This document shows positions 1 to 10,045 of a DNA stretch of 64,000 nt, piece after piece. Position 1 is the first letter of the stretch. Every line of letters starts with the position of its first letter. Both the position numbers and the translations under genes were made by a program. The stretch covers positions 32,342 to 96,341 of the forward strand of contig JBBHKE010002665.1 of NCBI GenBank assembly GCA_037447655.1, in the 5' to 3' direction. The notes under the pieces were generated by a model. It worked only from the letters and a program-made list of their open reading frames with translations. It was not told the origin of the DNA and made no database searches. The stretch comes from Zygnema cylindricum. Its lineage: Eukaryota > Streptophyta > Zygnematophyceae > Zygnematales > Zygnemataceae.

Positions 1-420
1 GTTTGACTTCTGCTGTCTTCATGTTCCTCGCCTTTCCCTGTTAGAGAGTATCCTTGACATGGCCATCGTGCTGTTACCAGATCTACTCGCTCCAGCCTAG
101 CTAGATGAGGTTTCAAGATATTGTCTATAATTGGTGGAAGGATTCGGTGAGATCTGGAGATGGCGGATACTGGAAGTTGCTGGGGATACAATTGGTGGAG
201 CTGTTGTAGTCGGTGTTCACTGACGACCTTAGCCTCAGGTAAGATTTCCACGGCCACATAAGACTCAACTTTATATCTCGCTTTTAATACAGCCTCTAGT
301 TCCGAGCTAATTCCAAAAATCAAGGATAAAAATTGAAGACCCGAATCCGGAATTGATAATGACACCACTTGTCGATGGAATATTGGATGTTTTAGTGGCC
401 CCTCTAAAGATTCTGCCTAG
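1..420 (-). pseudogene. G1 cytosine-5 DNA methyltransferase, N-terminal catalytic part (degenerate)
   Basis: The minus strand from about 420 down to 1 aligns with the methyltransferase of G2. It shows the degenerate motif I region (G2 reads ILSLFSGVSS), then YVAVEILPEA (motif II region), then WPCQGYSL containing the catalytic Pro-Cys-Gln of motif IV at about positions 41-55. Stops and frameshifts break the frame and the window edge removes the rest. It lies directly downstream of the protease in element orientation, as in G2. The copies differ at many positions but keep PCQGYS, so the domain belongs to the family and not to a chance neighbour. Confidence 0.72.
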
Positions 421-714
421 AAAGATTCTGCGCGAGGCTTTTTCTCCCTGGCAATCACAGCTGCAAAGGACAAGTCCACTTCCCGCCGAAGTGTTCTTAT
501 CTGTCTTAATCTGGTTTGGTATCCCTTTTCTCACCGATTGGAAATAGGGAATTGCTATATTACGTCTGGGATATTGGTGGCGCTGGCGAGCAGTTCTGTG
601 GGAGTGTGGGTTGCATAGACAGGAAAACATCCGGCTACGAAGCATTGTTTTTCCTCCGATTTTATAGATCTACGAGGACCACCACCTTGACCCCTTCCTG
701 ATCCTCAAGATCCC

Positions 715-1452
715 ATATGGTAAACTGTTCCTTCCACATATTCAACCTTGTCCAGGTGGCTACTCCCAGAGAATTTCAAACTGCTTACCTTCCACCACCA
801 AGAAGGGACGCTGAATTCAAACCTTTTGACCCGCGTCATCGGAGAACTCGATTATCATAGCTTTGATTATTCCATGGACATGCAGGCTCCCACTGCTAAC
901 AGTGCTTAGGTAGATGTTACTGGGTCAGATTTTTGGTCGGAGTTCTTCAAGCATTTGTTGCAGAGCCGATGTGGTAATTAGATTTGGGAGTGCTTCGGTA
1001 TCGACAACCGCATCTTGATATCCGCTGTATCCGTGGAGTTTGAAATTTCTCGTCCGATTGAGTATGAGCGCCACAGATGACGTTTTATAATCCGTATTAG
1101 TTATAGGTGTCTTTGGGTCTGCTAAACAAAAGATGTATCTGGCCTGATTGGCCCGATCTCTGTTCTCCCCCCCTGAGTGAATCTCCTCTCCGAGGGCTTG
1201 GATGAGATTTTCTTCCATCAAGTTATGGGAAGATGCTAGTATTTTCATGTGAGTGAGGGCGTAGGGCATTAGATGCCTTACAAACATCATTGCTGGTTTG
1301 AAGGAAGATGGTTGAGTTTTTGACGACGTAATGGGGGAATCAGCTAGTTCCTTCAATTTTTCTTGCTCCCCACCTCTCGTTTCCTCACTTTCTTGGTTGG
1401 ATTCCTGTTCCGGTGGCGTTTCGGGTGTGGTATCTTCCTGACGTTTCGCCAA
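715..1452 (-). pseudogene. G1 retropepsin-like aspartic protease region
   Basis: The open part (925-1452) encodes an acidic Gln/Glu-rich linker and then a protease-like fold. The putative active-site strand reads AVVDTEALPNLI (Asp-Thr-Glu at 994-1002), where a retropepsin normally has Asp-Thr/Ser-Gly. A later block at 715-830 matches the flap/ILLG region of G2 in another frame. The protein would process the gag-pol polyprotein. G2 has the same Glu, so the change is old or functional. No start codon is assigned: this is an internal piece of a polyprotein. Confidence 0.6.
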
Positions 1453-1470
1453 ATATTTTTCGCACCACTC

Positions 1471-1923
1471 TTAGATGTTTTGTTTTTCTTCCTCGTTTGC
1501 TTGTTTCTCCATCTCCGAGGTGTTAGTCGTTTTGTATTTCTCGAATCCAGGAGGCAATTTGTTTGCGGCCGGAGGTGGCGGGTTTGTGGGTTTGATTCCG
1601 AGACCTATTTTGTCGTTCAGAATGCCGCTTGTGGGGGTGAAGTTCAAAGGTCCAGTAGTGTTCTTGTTGTGGTCTCCTTGAGCTAGTCTTTGCTTGTCTC
1701 TTCTCTGCGCCGAGGACGAGTTACGAAGCTGCCTGTGACTATCTCCCACACCGACATTCCAGGCTCCAAAAAGGAAGGTTTGTGCGTGATGTGCTTTAGG
1801 AGGTTCCATGTCCCACCCCATAAAATCGTCACCGTTTTCGCGCGCCCCAGTTTCTTGTTCGAGCTCCGCCAGCTTGTGTAACAATTCTTGTTTTTTCCGG
1901 TGGAGTTTTTGAGCGGCCGTCAA
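1471..1923 (-). pseudogene. G1 gag-protease linker
   Basis: A charged, low-complexity stretch beginning with a Lys/Glu-rich helix and ending in a Glu/Gln-rich run that leads into the protease. The segment LPPGFEKYKTT corresponds to LPSGFENYQNE in G2 (about 27655-27690), which fixes it as the linker between nucleocapsid and protease. No catalytic motif is visible. An open frame is kept, but frame changes on both sides show that it is a remnant. Confidence 0.5.
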
Positions 1924-2067
1924 AGGAGGAGTTTGAGAGGGGGATCATAATCGCAGGGCTGCCAATTATGCGGCCATGGCGGCCATCTGCTGGCTCTGCT
2001 GTTGGATGATAAACTCTGGGTTGAGTCTTGCTTTACTTGTTGGCTGTCGTTCTAGTTCTTTCGTGGT

Positions 2068-2563
2068 ATGGCGTCCCTAAGGGTAAAGAAGCTGCAGAGG
2101 GAGAGGATTCATGGCAGTTTCACCTCCGTGGGTAAACAGTGCATATTTGATCATCTCCTTTGGGACCCCCTTCTTTCGGAAACACTTTCCCTCTTTGGAC
2201 CCAGGAAGCTGCAAGCCTCACACTTGGAGCCCTTAGTGGAATATTTGCCCCTCAATTCGTTGGAGATTTGCACATCATCGAATTTTGGAAGTTTGATCTG
2301 TCGCATTTGGGCTTGTGAAATTTTTGCAGTTCGGATCGAGGGGTAGGACGGTATTTGTCTTTGTTAACCAGAGTTTTGTCTTCCGATCCTCCTCCTTGTT
2401 TCCTTTCTTGCTGCCTCTTGGTCCTTTCAGCTCTCTCCTTTTCCCATTCCTTTTGCTTGAGAGCTAATTCTGGTTTGAGCTTCCGGGGGCATCGCTTCCA
2501 TCCAAGACTTGTTTGTTGACAGTTCAAAAAGTTGTACAAGAAGACCCGGTCATCTACCCCCAT
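2068..2563 (-). pseudogene. G1 gag nucleocapsid with two zinc-knuckle remnants
   Basis: Minus-strand 2563-2252 begins MGVDDRVFLYNFLNC and continues with a Lys/Glu-rich helix. The G2 equivalent reads YNCMNC...PGHRRKHC, a CX2CX4HX4C knuckle, so G1 has lost ligands. A second knuckle-like block at about 2240-2150 reads KCEACSFLGPK, with the His replaced by Pro and a frameshift behind it; G2 keeps its His but lost two Cys. Together the copies suggest an ancestral gag with two RNA-binding knuckles about 70 residues apart. Confidence 0.55.
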
Positions 2564-2569
2564 AGCGAG

Positions 2570-3430
2570 TTAAGATCCGCCATCCACCAACTGTTTCCCC
2601 TTTTGCTTCCGCAAAGCTAAGAGTTCCGCTGACTCCTCATGGTCATGAGGTATCTTTTCGGCGAATCCTGGAAAGTTACCCCTGGTCTTGCCGAATACTG
2701 CCTTCTCTTGGGCCTCTCTATGAACAAAGTGGTCGTAAAGCTTCATTGCGGCCAACAAGATTTCTTTAGCGGATGGATTGACATCCTGACTGGCCTGTCT
2801 GGCAATCCAGTTATCGAAGGGCGAGTACCCCGTGGGTCCAAATGAGTTTCGAAGCGCGATAAAGTATTTGGTTGCAATAGCGGGGAGTTCAATGGTTGAT
2901 AGTTTTGTCTATTGATAAAGGCTTAACAATTTGTTGAAAAGAGTTTGGGGAGTTTCATTTTTTTGGCAACGGAACTCTGTAAATTCCTTGATAGCTGATT
3001 CATTCCTTTCGGTGTAAAAGAGCCTCTAGGTGTTCAAAATAGTGGTACAGGGTGTAGGATCTGCAACCATCCGAGTGGATGCCCTGGCGGCGTGGATTGC
3101 CTGAAGCTGATTGACATAGGCGCGACCTTGTTTCTGCAATTTCATGTCATCTGTGAAGGTGGCTTTGACAAGAGTAGCAGCAGCGGCCGCCAAGTATGCT
3201 TCTGCTTGCAAGACCGCCTCATCAAGGATAGGGTCTGAAATTTTGATGTTGGGAGCAATCAAGAGAGGTTGTCGCTCTTTGTAATCCGCTAAAGCGCATC
3301 CCGCGTTATAATTTACCATCATAGGAAAGAGGGTAGTTTCGAAGTCATCTGGAATTGCTCCCCCCGTATATTTGTTTATCTCGGATTGTGTGAAAGATTT
3401 CCACAACAATTCGAAATCTGAGAAAGCCAT
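2570..3430 (-). pseudogene. G1 gag central/capsid-like domain
   Basis: The clearest block (3430-3026) starts MAFSDFELLWKSFTQ and is predicted helical with an Ala-rich segment (AYLAAAAATLVK). G2 at 25606-25860 carries the same domain (MAFSDFELLWKSLTQ, ADYKERQPLL). The block at 2758-2570 (KLYDHFVHREAQEKA) is the following part before the knuckles. The likely role is particle assembly. There is no similarity I can name beyond the two copies in this window. Frames are interrupted between 3026 and 2760. Confidence 0.55.
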
Positions 3431-3469
3431 CTCCGATTGTCCTTGTAAAAATCCTTACTTCACCCATTT

Positions 3470-3896
3470 TCTCCTCCTCCGCGAGGTTGGTAAACTGGGG
3501 CGAAGAAGGCAGGGTGGGACTGACAAATTAAACTGGTGAAAGAACCCTTAGATCCGCGTCTTTGGGATCCGGACCGCCTTCTCCTCCGCTAAGATGGGCG
3601 TTTGAAACTTTTGTTATCATTACCCCCTTCTGACGATGGTCTGGGTGATAAAAGAGGAGTTAGATTCATGGCTCCTCTAAATCCAGAAGCATATTGTTCC
3701 TCTCTCAAAATTGTCTCCAATGATAGGATATGGAGACGAGGTTTGTCCGAAGCTTGTGGAATTGACGGTGGCGGAGATGGTGACGAAGACTTGGGGCCCT
3801 GTAGAAAAAAGGGTCTATCTCCTATTTCGCCTCCTAGAATTTTTTGAAGGTAGAATTCCTGGGCTGGAAGAAGGAGAACGTTGATGAGGCAAGGAG
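3470..3896 (-). pseudogene. G1 gag proline/serine-rich segment
   Basis: Reverse-complement text here corresponds to G2 25200-25560 (a Pro/Ser-rich stretch before the MAFSDFELL block). No intact frame is left. It ends at the target site of the solo LTR at 3897 and resumes at 4640 and 5531 after the two solo LTRs. Confidence 0.4.
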
Positions 3897-4634
3897 TGTT
3901 GTTTTTAGAAAGCTTTAGTCCTCTTTATGCCTCAGCTGTGAGAGAGAGCTGTTCAGGACTTAAGCTATTTTTGGTTGAGTTCGGTTCAGTACTTACCGAA
4001 ATTAGTGTGACAGTGAAGTTGGGAGTTCACGGTTCATTCACACTTGGGACACGTGTCGTCACTTGGGAGAATGCGTGAGTATGTCCTCCGTGGACGTACG
4101 GAAATTCGGCAAGACCACTGGACTTCGTAAAGTCAATTCTACGGTGCCAAATACTCTAATCGGACCGCTGATAGCCGCCGCCAACAAATAGTGACGAGGA
4201 GTGACTAGATCATTATCACTTTACGTTGTCTTAACTTCGGTGTAAATATTTGTGATAGAATGTTAGATGTACGGCTGGAATGCCTCCGTGCAGCTTAGTG
4301 TAGTTTCAGTGTATAAAAGTAGGACTTAGTGAATTTGATTTTTAGGAACAAATGATATGAAAACTGTACACTCAGTTTTATGTAATTTCATTTCTACATA
4401 TCTCACAGATTTGTGAGCGGAATTGATTGAAATTTTGTGTGTGTGTTCTTTTTTATGTTAGCTACATTGTGGCAAATTTTCAGGACGTTTAGAGAGAAAT
4501 TCTGAAAGGTATAGTCTGTCAAAGTATCTGTTCAGCCATCGGTATTTGTGGAAGCTTCCTCTCTTGATTTGTTCTACGATGACTACTGCTGCATCTTCTT
4601 CATCTTCAGTGCCAGTAATTGTGTCAGAACAACA
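3897..4634 (+). repeat. Solo LTR, family C2 (copia), TSD AGGAG
   Basis: Starts TGTTGTTTTTAGAAAGC, close to the LTR start of element C at 59417, and ends ...GAACAACA. The 5-bp duplication AGGAG is present on both sides (3892-3896 and 4635-4639). No internal element remains, so this is a recombination-derived solo LTR. Near its end it carries an ATG followed by a Ser-rich coding start (MTTAASSSSSVPV, from 4579), matching the gag start that element C also has inside its LTR. Confidence 0.85.
4312..4319 (+). promoter_or_regulatory. TATA box in C2 LTR
   Basis: TATAAAAG, followed by the block AGGACTTAGT that recurs in the D LTRs (about 43077 and 48245) and in the C2-like LTR at 55067. This conservation across LTRs supports a Pol II core promoter reading on the plus strand, with transcription starting about 30 bp downstream. 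Confidence 0.55.
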
Positions 4635-4643
4635 AGGAGTAGG

Positions 4644-5530
4644 TGAAATTCTGTGGTCTCCATTTACCCACAAAATGAGCAGCCTATGTAAAGCCTCTAG
4701 GATAATATTTGCCCCTTCCACTTTCACACTGAATAAGTGCCACCTAGGCACACAAATATACTGACCACCCACACCCATGTGAGGACAAGACTCCCTTAAG
4801 TCAAACGCAAAAAGAATCATTGAATTTGCTCTCGTGAGCAGTAAATTGTTGCTGGTCAAAGATGAACTTTATACTTACAAGCTCTCTTAGAAAGAGGTAC
4901 CAAAATATCACAAAGTTTTGGTCTACCTACTCACGGCTACCTACTACTAAACCCTAGTTCAATTGGAACGCTATATAGTACAAGAAGGTACAATAGGAGA
5001 TGTACTTATTGTACGGCCATAGTACGATATGGTCTTTAATGTGACACTTGTCAAATCAGGAGCCATGGTTCCTCTCCCATCTTCTCCGCTATCAATTAAT
5101 ATGGTGCCACGTGGCACCGCATGACGTTATCTCCAAATGATGCCAAAATCTCACTTCGCGTGGCAGCTACAATGTCGGCCGTTCGATCAAAACATAATTT
5201 ACACGGTTCAGATTTGCTTATATGCATGAATTGCTCCTTTTTGTTTGTCAGCTTTTAATTAGCTCTCGCGTTAAGATTTATATATCTTTGAAACCCGTCA
5301 CGTGTAACGTTTCGATAACGCCCTAGTGGATAAGGCTAATGTCTACATACTAGTTCACAAACCCAGGTTCAAATCTAGATTTAGGCAACATTTTAGTAAA
5401 ATATCCTCTACTTCAAAATCTGCCACTTTCTAAATTTGGCGGCAGCCATGGCTTGCCTTTGATCCTCACTCTCTTTCTTTAAAGTAAAACTAAAATAGAG
5501 AAGTGAACTATTAATTACCTCTTTTCAACA
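4644..5530 (-). repeat. Solo LTR, family A (copia), TSD GTAGG
   Basis: Bounded TG (TGAAATTCTG) ... CA (CTTTTCAACA) on the plus strand, 887 bp, like the 889-bp LTRs of element A1. The duplication GTAGG flanks it exactly (4639-4643 and 5531-5535). It inserted four bases past the end of the C2 solo LTR, in the same remnant of G1 gag. In element orientation it reads on the minus strand. It carries a G-box (CACGTG at 5108-5113), a GTAC cluster (about 4978-5035) and the tRNA-like cassette. Confidence 0.88.
5314..5394 (+). other. tRNA-like Pol III cassette in LTR A
   Basis: A-box-like TGGATAAGGCT, B box GGTTCAAATCT at 5366-5376 and TTTT terminator at 5391-5394, on the strand opposite to the element. 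The same three elements recur in the other LTRs of families A, B and E. It is a degenerate tRNA-like sequence, not a functional tRNA gene: no clean acceptor stem or anticodon arm can be drawn. Confidence 0.5.
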
Positions 5531-6513
5531 GTAGGTGGGTACGTCCTACTTGTACGGTATAACTAGCAGATCCAAGGACCCACAGACGGCAGCTGCTGGA
5601 GAAACGGGTGGAGAAGAACTGTTCCTGGGCTCTGTGGTGGGACCCGCGGAGTAAGAGGAGCGAGGAGGAGGAAAAGGTGGAAAATCTGAGGGAATTTCGA
5701 AAGATGGAGAAGGGGGGGTTGACGCCCTCAAGGAATGTGAATCCTCTCGTCTGGTCGTAACTCCACCCAAGCCTCCATGCCGGAAGCAACCTCCACTGAT
5801 ACAAAGGTAGGCTCTCCCCGGGGCAGTGAATCAGACTGAGGGGGTTAATCTGCACCCAAACCTTTTATGTTAGGTAATATGGTATCCTCCCCTTCCCGCT
5901 GAAGGGAAGATTCCATTCTAGATCCCGGTGAAGTCCTTGGAGACTGAGTTGCATGCAGAGTTGGTTGACCCCGGGGTGGTCTTCCCGTAGAGGGACCTGG
6001 CCTTTGAGGAGGAGCTACATATCCCCTAAGAACTCCTCATGCCCTCCGTTGAGCCTCTCAAATGAGAAGGAGTTCCCGTTCAAGTGCCTCCTTCCTTTCA
6101 CTTTCAAGAGCCTCCGAGTCTATGGTGAGGGGTCCGGTCCCCGCCGTAGCCTCACTCTGCGATCGCAAAATGTCAACAAGTTTTTGGGTGTTGCTCACTA
6201 CCCCGGTACTCGTAGAGATAGAGAGGTTAGAGAGATTGAGGTTGAGGGAAAGAACGACTTCTCTATAGGTCGGGGAGCGAACCTGCCCTTGTGGTCCTGA
6301 TAATCAAACAGATGCACTCTCTTTGGCTCTAGTAACTTGTGATGACTTATCCCTCATTCGACTCGGGTCCGAGATGTTGCCTTGCCTTTGAACGGTCTAC
6401 TGGTTGCACTGTCAAGAGATGGGGTGGGTTGTTGGCGTGAAATTGAGGGCATCCCTTGTTGCTCTCGGACTGAGGTAGAAGAGTCGCTCTCAGATAAACT
6501 ACTCAGTATCTTA
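5531..6513 (-). pseudogene. G1 gag segment, duplication unit 1
   Basis: Reverse-strand remnants of gag: a Pro/Ser-rich block at 5855-5540 (equivalent to G2 24856-25170), a Glu-rich helical block near 6060-6200 (equivalent to G2 24481-24687) and the start of the basic/Ser-rich block up to 6513 (equivalent to G2 23946-24300). Several frameshifts; no intact frame. It is the partner of 13002-13671 plus 20134-20515. Confidence 0.55.
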
Positions 6514-6549
6514 ACGAGATAACGTCCTAGTGGATAAGGCTAACGTCTA

Positions 6550-7451
6550 TGCAATTCTGTGGTCTCCATTGACCTAGAGAATGAGCAGCCTATGTAAAGC
6601 ATCTAGGATAATATTTGTCCCTTCTATTTCCCGCTGAATAAATGCCGCCTTGGCACACAAATATTCTAACCACTCTTACTTTTGTGAGGAGAAGACTCCC
6701 TTGAGTCAAACGCAAAAAAAATCACTGAATTTGCTCCCCTGAGCAGTAAGTTATGGCTGGTCAAAGATGACCTTTATAGTTACAAGCTCTCTTAGAGAGA
6801 GGTACCTAAATTTCACTAAGTCCTGGTTTGCCTACCTTGGACTGCCTACTACTAAACCCTAGTCCAATAGAAACACTATATAGTACAAGAAGGTACACTA
6901 GGCGATGTACTTATTGTACGGCCATTCTAAAACATGGCTTTCAAAGTGACGCTTGACAAAACGGGAACCATGGTTCATCCTCCCATCTTCTCCGGTATCC
7001 AATAGTATGGTGCCACGTGGCGTCACGTGACGCTATCCCCAAAGGGCGCCGAAAATTTATTGCGAGTGGCGGCTGCAATTGTGGCAGTCCGATCATTTGA
7101 ATGTATGCGACTTCGATTCGTTTCCATGCATGAATTGATTAATGCGTGTTTTCGTTAGTCAGTTGCAAATTAGTCTATTTAACAAACAGATGAATCTGTG
7201 TGAAACGTAATACGTATATCGTTTCGCTAGTGCCTTAATGGATTAGGCATAGGTCTAAATAGTAGTCTGTAGACCCTGGTTCAAGTTCGGCCAAAGGCAG
7301 TATTTTGCTACAAATAGTAAAATTCTTTCTATTTCATTCTACCTCCTTCTAAATGACGCTTCAACCATGGCGTGCCTTTGGTTCTCTCTTTCTCTCTCTT
7401 TACATTCTTACTAAAATTTAGAAGTGAACTATTAATTTCCTCTTTTCAACA
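6550..7451 (-). repeat. A2 3' LTR
   Basis: 902 bp, TGCAATTCTG ... TTTTCAACA on the plus strand. Same length as its partner. It contains CTATATAG (TATA candidate), a GTAC cluster near 6880-6920, two CACGTG boxes near 7014-7030 and the tRNA-like cassette. The polypurine tract lies just outside, at 7452-7460. Confidence 0.88.
7226..7306 (+). other. tRNA-like Pol III cassette in A2 3' LTR
   Basis: A-box-like TGGATTAGGC, B-box variant GGTTCAAGTTC at 7278-7288 and TTTT at 7303-7306, antisense to the element. Confidence 0.42.
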
Positions 7452-7499
7452 CTCCCGTTAATTCTTAGTCACTTTTAAATTTTTATCCACAGTTTTCTC

Positions 7500-7997
7500 T
7501 GCAATAAATCAACTTACGGGAAGGTATTGGTTTTGTCATCATGTCTGCAATCGTTTCTTTTTTAGTTTTATGAACCAGTTTAATGATTTTATTTTCATTC
7601 TTCTCTTTGACAATGCTTAGTCTAATATCCATATGCTTAGCTTGAAGTGATGTTTTGGATTAGCTGCAATATAGATAGCAACTTGATTATCACAAAAAAC
7701 ATTTTGAGTTCTTGTCTTCATGAACCCAAGTTATTCAAGAAGAGATTTCACCCACATTAAATCTTTGGTGGTAGCACAAGAAGCCATGTATTCAGCCTTC
7801 ATAGTGGAATGAGCAACTACTTTCTGTTGCTTGCTACTCCAACAGCATGCACCAGATCTAATTTGCAACACATATCCAGTCGTACACTGCCTTAAAGGCA
7901 CATCTCCATTACTGGCCTCACTATAGGTTGTGATGTCAGTGTGCTCCCCTCCCAAATGCAGCCACAATTCCCTAGTCCCCACCAGATACCTCATCAC
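7500..7997 (-). pseudogene. A2 RNase H
   Basis: Minus-strand reading gives LWLHLGGEHTDITTYSEASNGD, then ACCWSSKQQKVVAHSTM and EAEYMASCATTKDLMWVKSL, the copia RNase H signature (compare WSDASYGD in element B). It would remove the RNA template strand during reverse transcription. The frame breaks after KSLLE at 7731. The rest continues frameshifted to about 7500. Confidence 0.8.
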
Positions 7998-8054
7998 CGT
8001 TTTGGTAGCCTCCCAGTCTCTCTTTCTTAGTTCATTTAGACTCTTGTTGAGGAC

Positions 8055-8890
8055 TCATACGGCTGTAGCTATATTCGGCCGGGTACTATTCATAAAATAT
8101 ATTAAATTGCCTACAATCTGCCGATAAGGGATATTTTCCATAAATCTTCTTTCTATCTCATCTATCTCATCATTAATGATCAATATTCCTCCCTCTTCAC
8201 ACCCCCCACACACTTTTTTCAAATCCATAGGAGTAGTACATCCGTTTGCTTTCTCCATTTGAAATTTTTCTAGCATATTACTAATTGCTTCTTTCTGAGT
8301 TAGTCTTATAATCCTATTCCCTCTATCTCTCTCCATTTGAATTCCCAAAATGTACTTTGCTTCGCCGAGATCTTTCATGTCAAAGCGGGTTCTAAGATCT
8401 TGTTTTAGTTTGTTAATTTTATCTAAGGACTTGCTTAAGACCAACAAATCATCCACATAAATAGCAATAAATATCACTCTATCCTCATCCTCAAATATTT
8501 ATATGGAGTGATCTGAACTAATTCTGATATACCCCAAACTGGTCAAAAATTCGTCGAGCTTTATATTCCATAGTCGCGGGGCTTGCTTCAGCCCATAGAG
8601 TGATTTTATCAGTTTGCAAACTCTGTTTTCTTCCCCACTTTCCACGAATCCTTCCGGTTGCCTCATGTAAATTTCTTCTTCCAACTCTGCGTGCAAAAAG
8701 ACCGTTTTAATATCCATCTGGTGGATTTCCATATCCTCTACTGTGGCTATACTTGAAAGGATTCTAACAGAAGGAAATCTCACTACAGGTGCAAAGGTTT
8801 CTTCGTAGTCTATTCCCTCTTTCTGAGTATAACGTTTTGCAACTTACCTAGCTTTGTACCTCCAATGGTATTATCTGGGTTTAATTTAAG
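8055..8890 (-). pseudogene. A2 reverse transcriptase
   Basis: Recognised by [40 protein letters not shown] and the catalytic YVDD (IAIYVDDLLVLS, just inside 8477). A TAA at 8499-8501 interrupts SDHSI-stop-IFEDED where element B has Tyr; the same TAA is in A1. The frame is otherwise continuous across the stop. Confidence 0.85.
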
Positions 8891-8903
8891 TTTCAAAACC
8901 CAC

Positions 8904-9870
8904 TTACATCTGATCGGTTTTTCGGTCTGGTGGACAATCTACCAACTCCCATGTATTGGCTTCCAAGATAGAGGCCATTTCTTCATTTATAGCTGTGATC
9001 CACCAGCTACTTTCTGGAGTGTTTATGGCCTCTAAGTATATGTGAGGTTCATCTAGGTGAGACATCTTTGTGAGTTGGTTATTTAATTGTCTTTCTTGAA
9101 GTCGTTTATTACTTCTTCTCCCCCCTTCAAAATCGGACACCGGTATAGAAGGCATCCTTGAGTTTCGTTTAGGGAGATTTTCAGCTCCCCTATCTTCCAA
9201 TTCCGGTGTCTCATCAAGTTCCTCATTGGTTTCCACTTCGTATTGTGGCGTTGCCTCGGATGTTGTCCTTTCCTCCTTTTCTTTTAGTAGATATGCAGAT
9301 TTTTCTTTTTCTCACTCTTCCTTCTCTTCATTTTCAAAGTCAAATTTAGTAAACTGACCCGTTTCAACTCTGATTTTGACTTCCTTATTATATTTGAATG
9401 GATCAATGGACTTCTCTTCATTCATCACCACTATGTGTTTTACCAAAATTATATCTTTCTTTTTCAAGTCATACACTCGGTATCCTTTTGTGCTCTCATC
9501 ATATTCTACAAGATATCCTAGGTTCCCTCTCCCCTCTAACTTCCATTTAGTCTTATAAGAATCCAAACTGTAGACTTGACTTTTGAACACTCTCAAACTA
9601 GACAAATTAGGCTTTCTTCCTGTCCACCTCTCATACGGAGTTTCCTCCTTATTTGCTGAAGTTAAGACTTTATTTTTGATGAAATTAGCATAGTTCATAG
9701 TCTCCGCTCAAAACTTCAACCCTATCCTCTAATCAGTTAACATACTTCTGGACATATCTCCTATAGTTCTATTCACTCTTTCTGCTACTCCATTTTGTTC
9801 CATATTATAGAGAACAATTTTCTAATGATGAATTCATTTTTCTTTAAGATATTCTTCGAATTCCCTTGAG
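8904..9870 (-). pseudogene. A2 integrase C-terminus and RT linker
   Basis: 9698-9312 gives TPYERWTGRKPNLSSLRVF and YDLKKKDIILVKH, the C-terminal part of copia integrase. 9236-8904 gives the variable linker ending WITAINEEMASILEANTWEL. Two nonsense codons, TGA at 9708-9710 (Trp in B) and TGA at 9834-9836 (Gly in B), are also present in A1. Confidence 0.8.
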
Positions 9871-10045
9871 GTGTATTATTTTCCATTATCACTTCTGATC
9901 TCTTTTATTGAGGTTTTCTATAGATTTTCACTCCATACTTTATTCTTTTTGAAACATTTGAATACCTCTGACTTATGTCTGAGAAAGTATACCTTATATC
10001 TGAGAAAGTATACCTTAGTGTATCTAGACCAATCATTTGTGATAG

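Larger units (their letters stand above)
5314..6513. repeat. Tandem duplication, unit 1 (about 1.2 kb)
   Basis: The stretch from the tRNA-like part of solo LTR A through G1 gag to 6513 recurs immediately afterwards as 6514-6549 plus 12809-13671 plus 20129-20515, once the A2 and B insertions are removed. Both units begin GATAACG(C/T)CCTAGTGGATAAGG and end near AGTATCT(T/C)AAC. They are roughly 90% alike by eye, so the duplication predates B. Confidence 0.75.
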
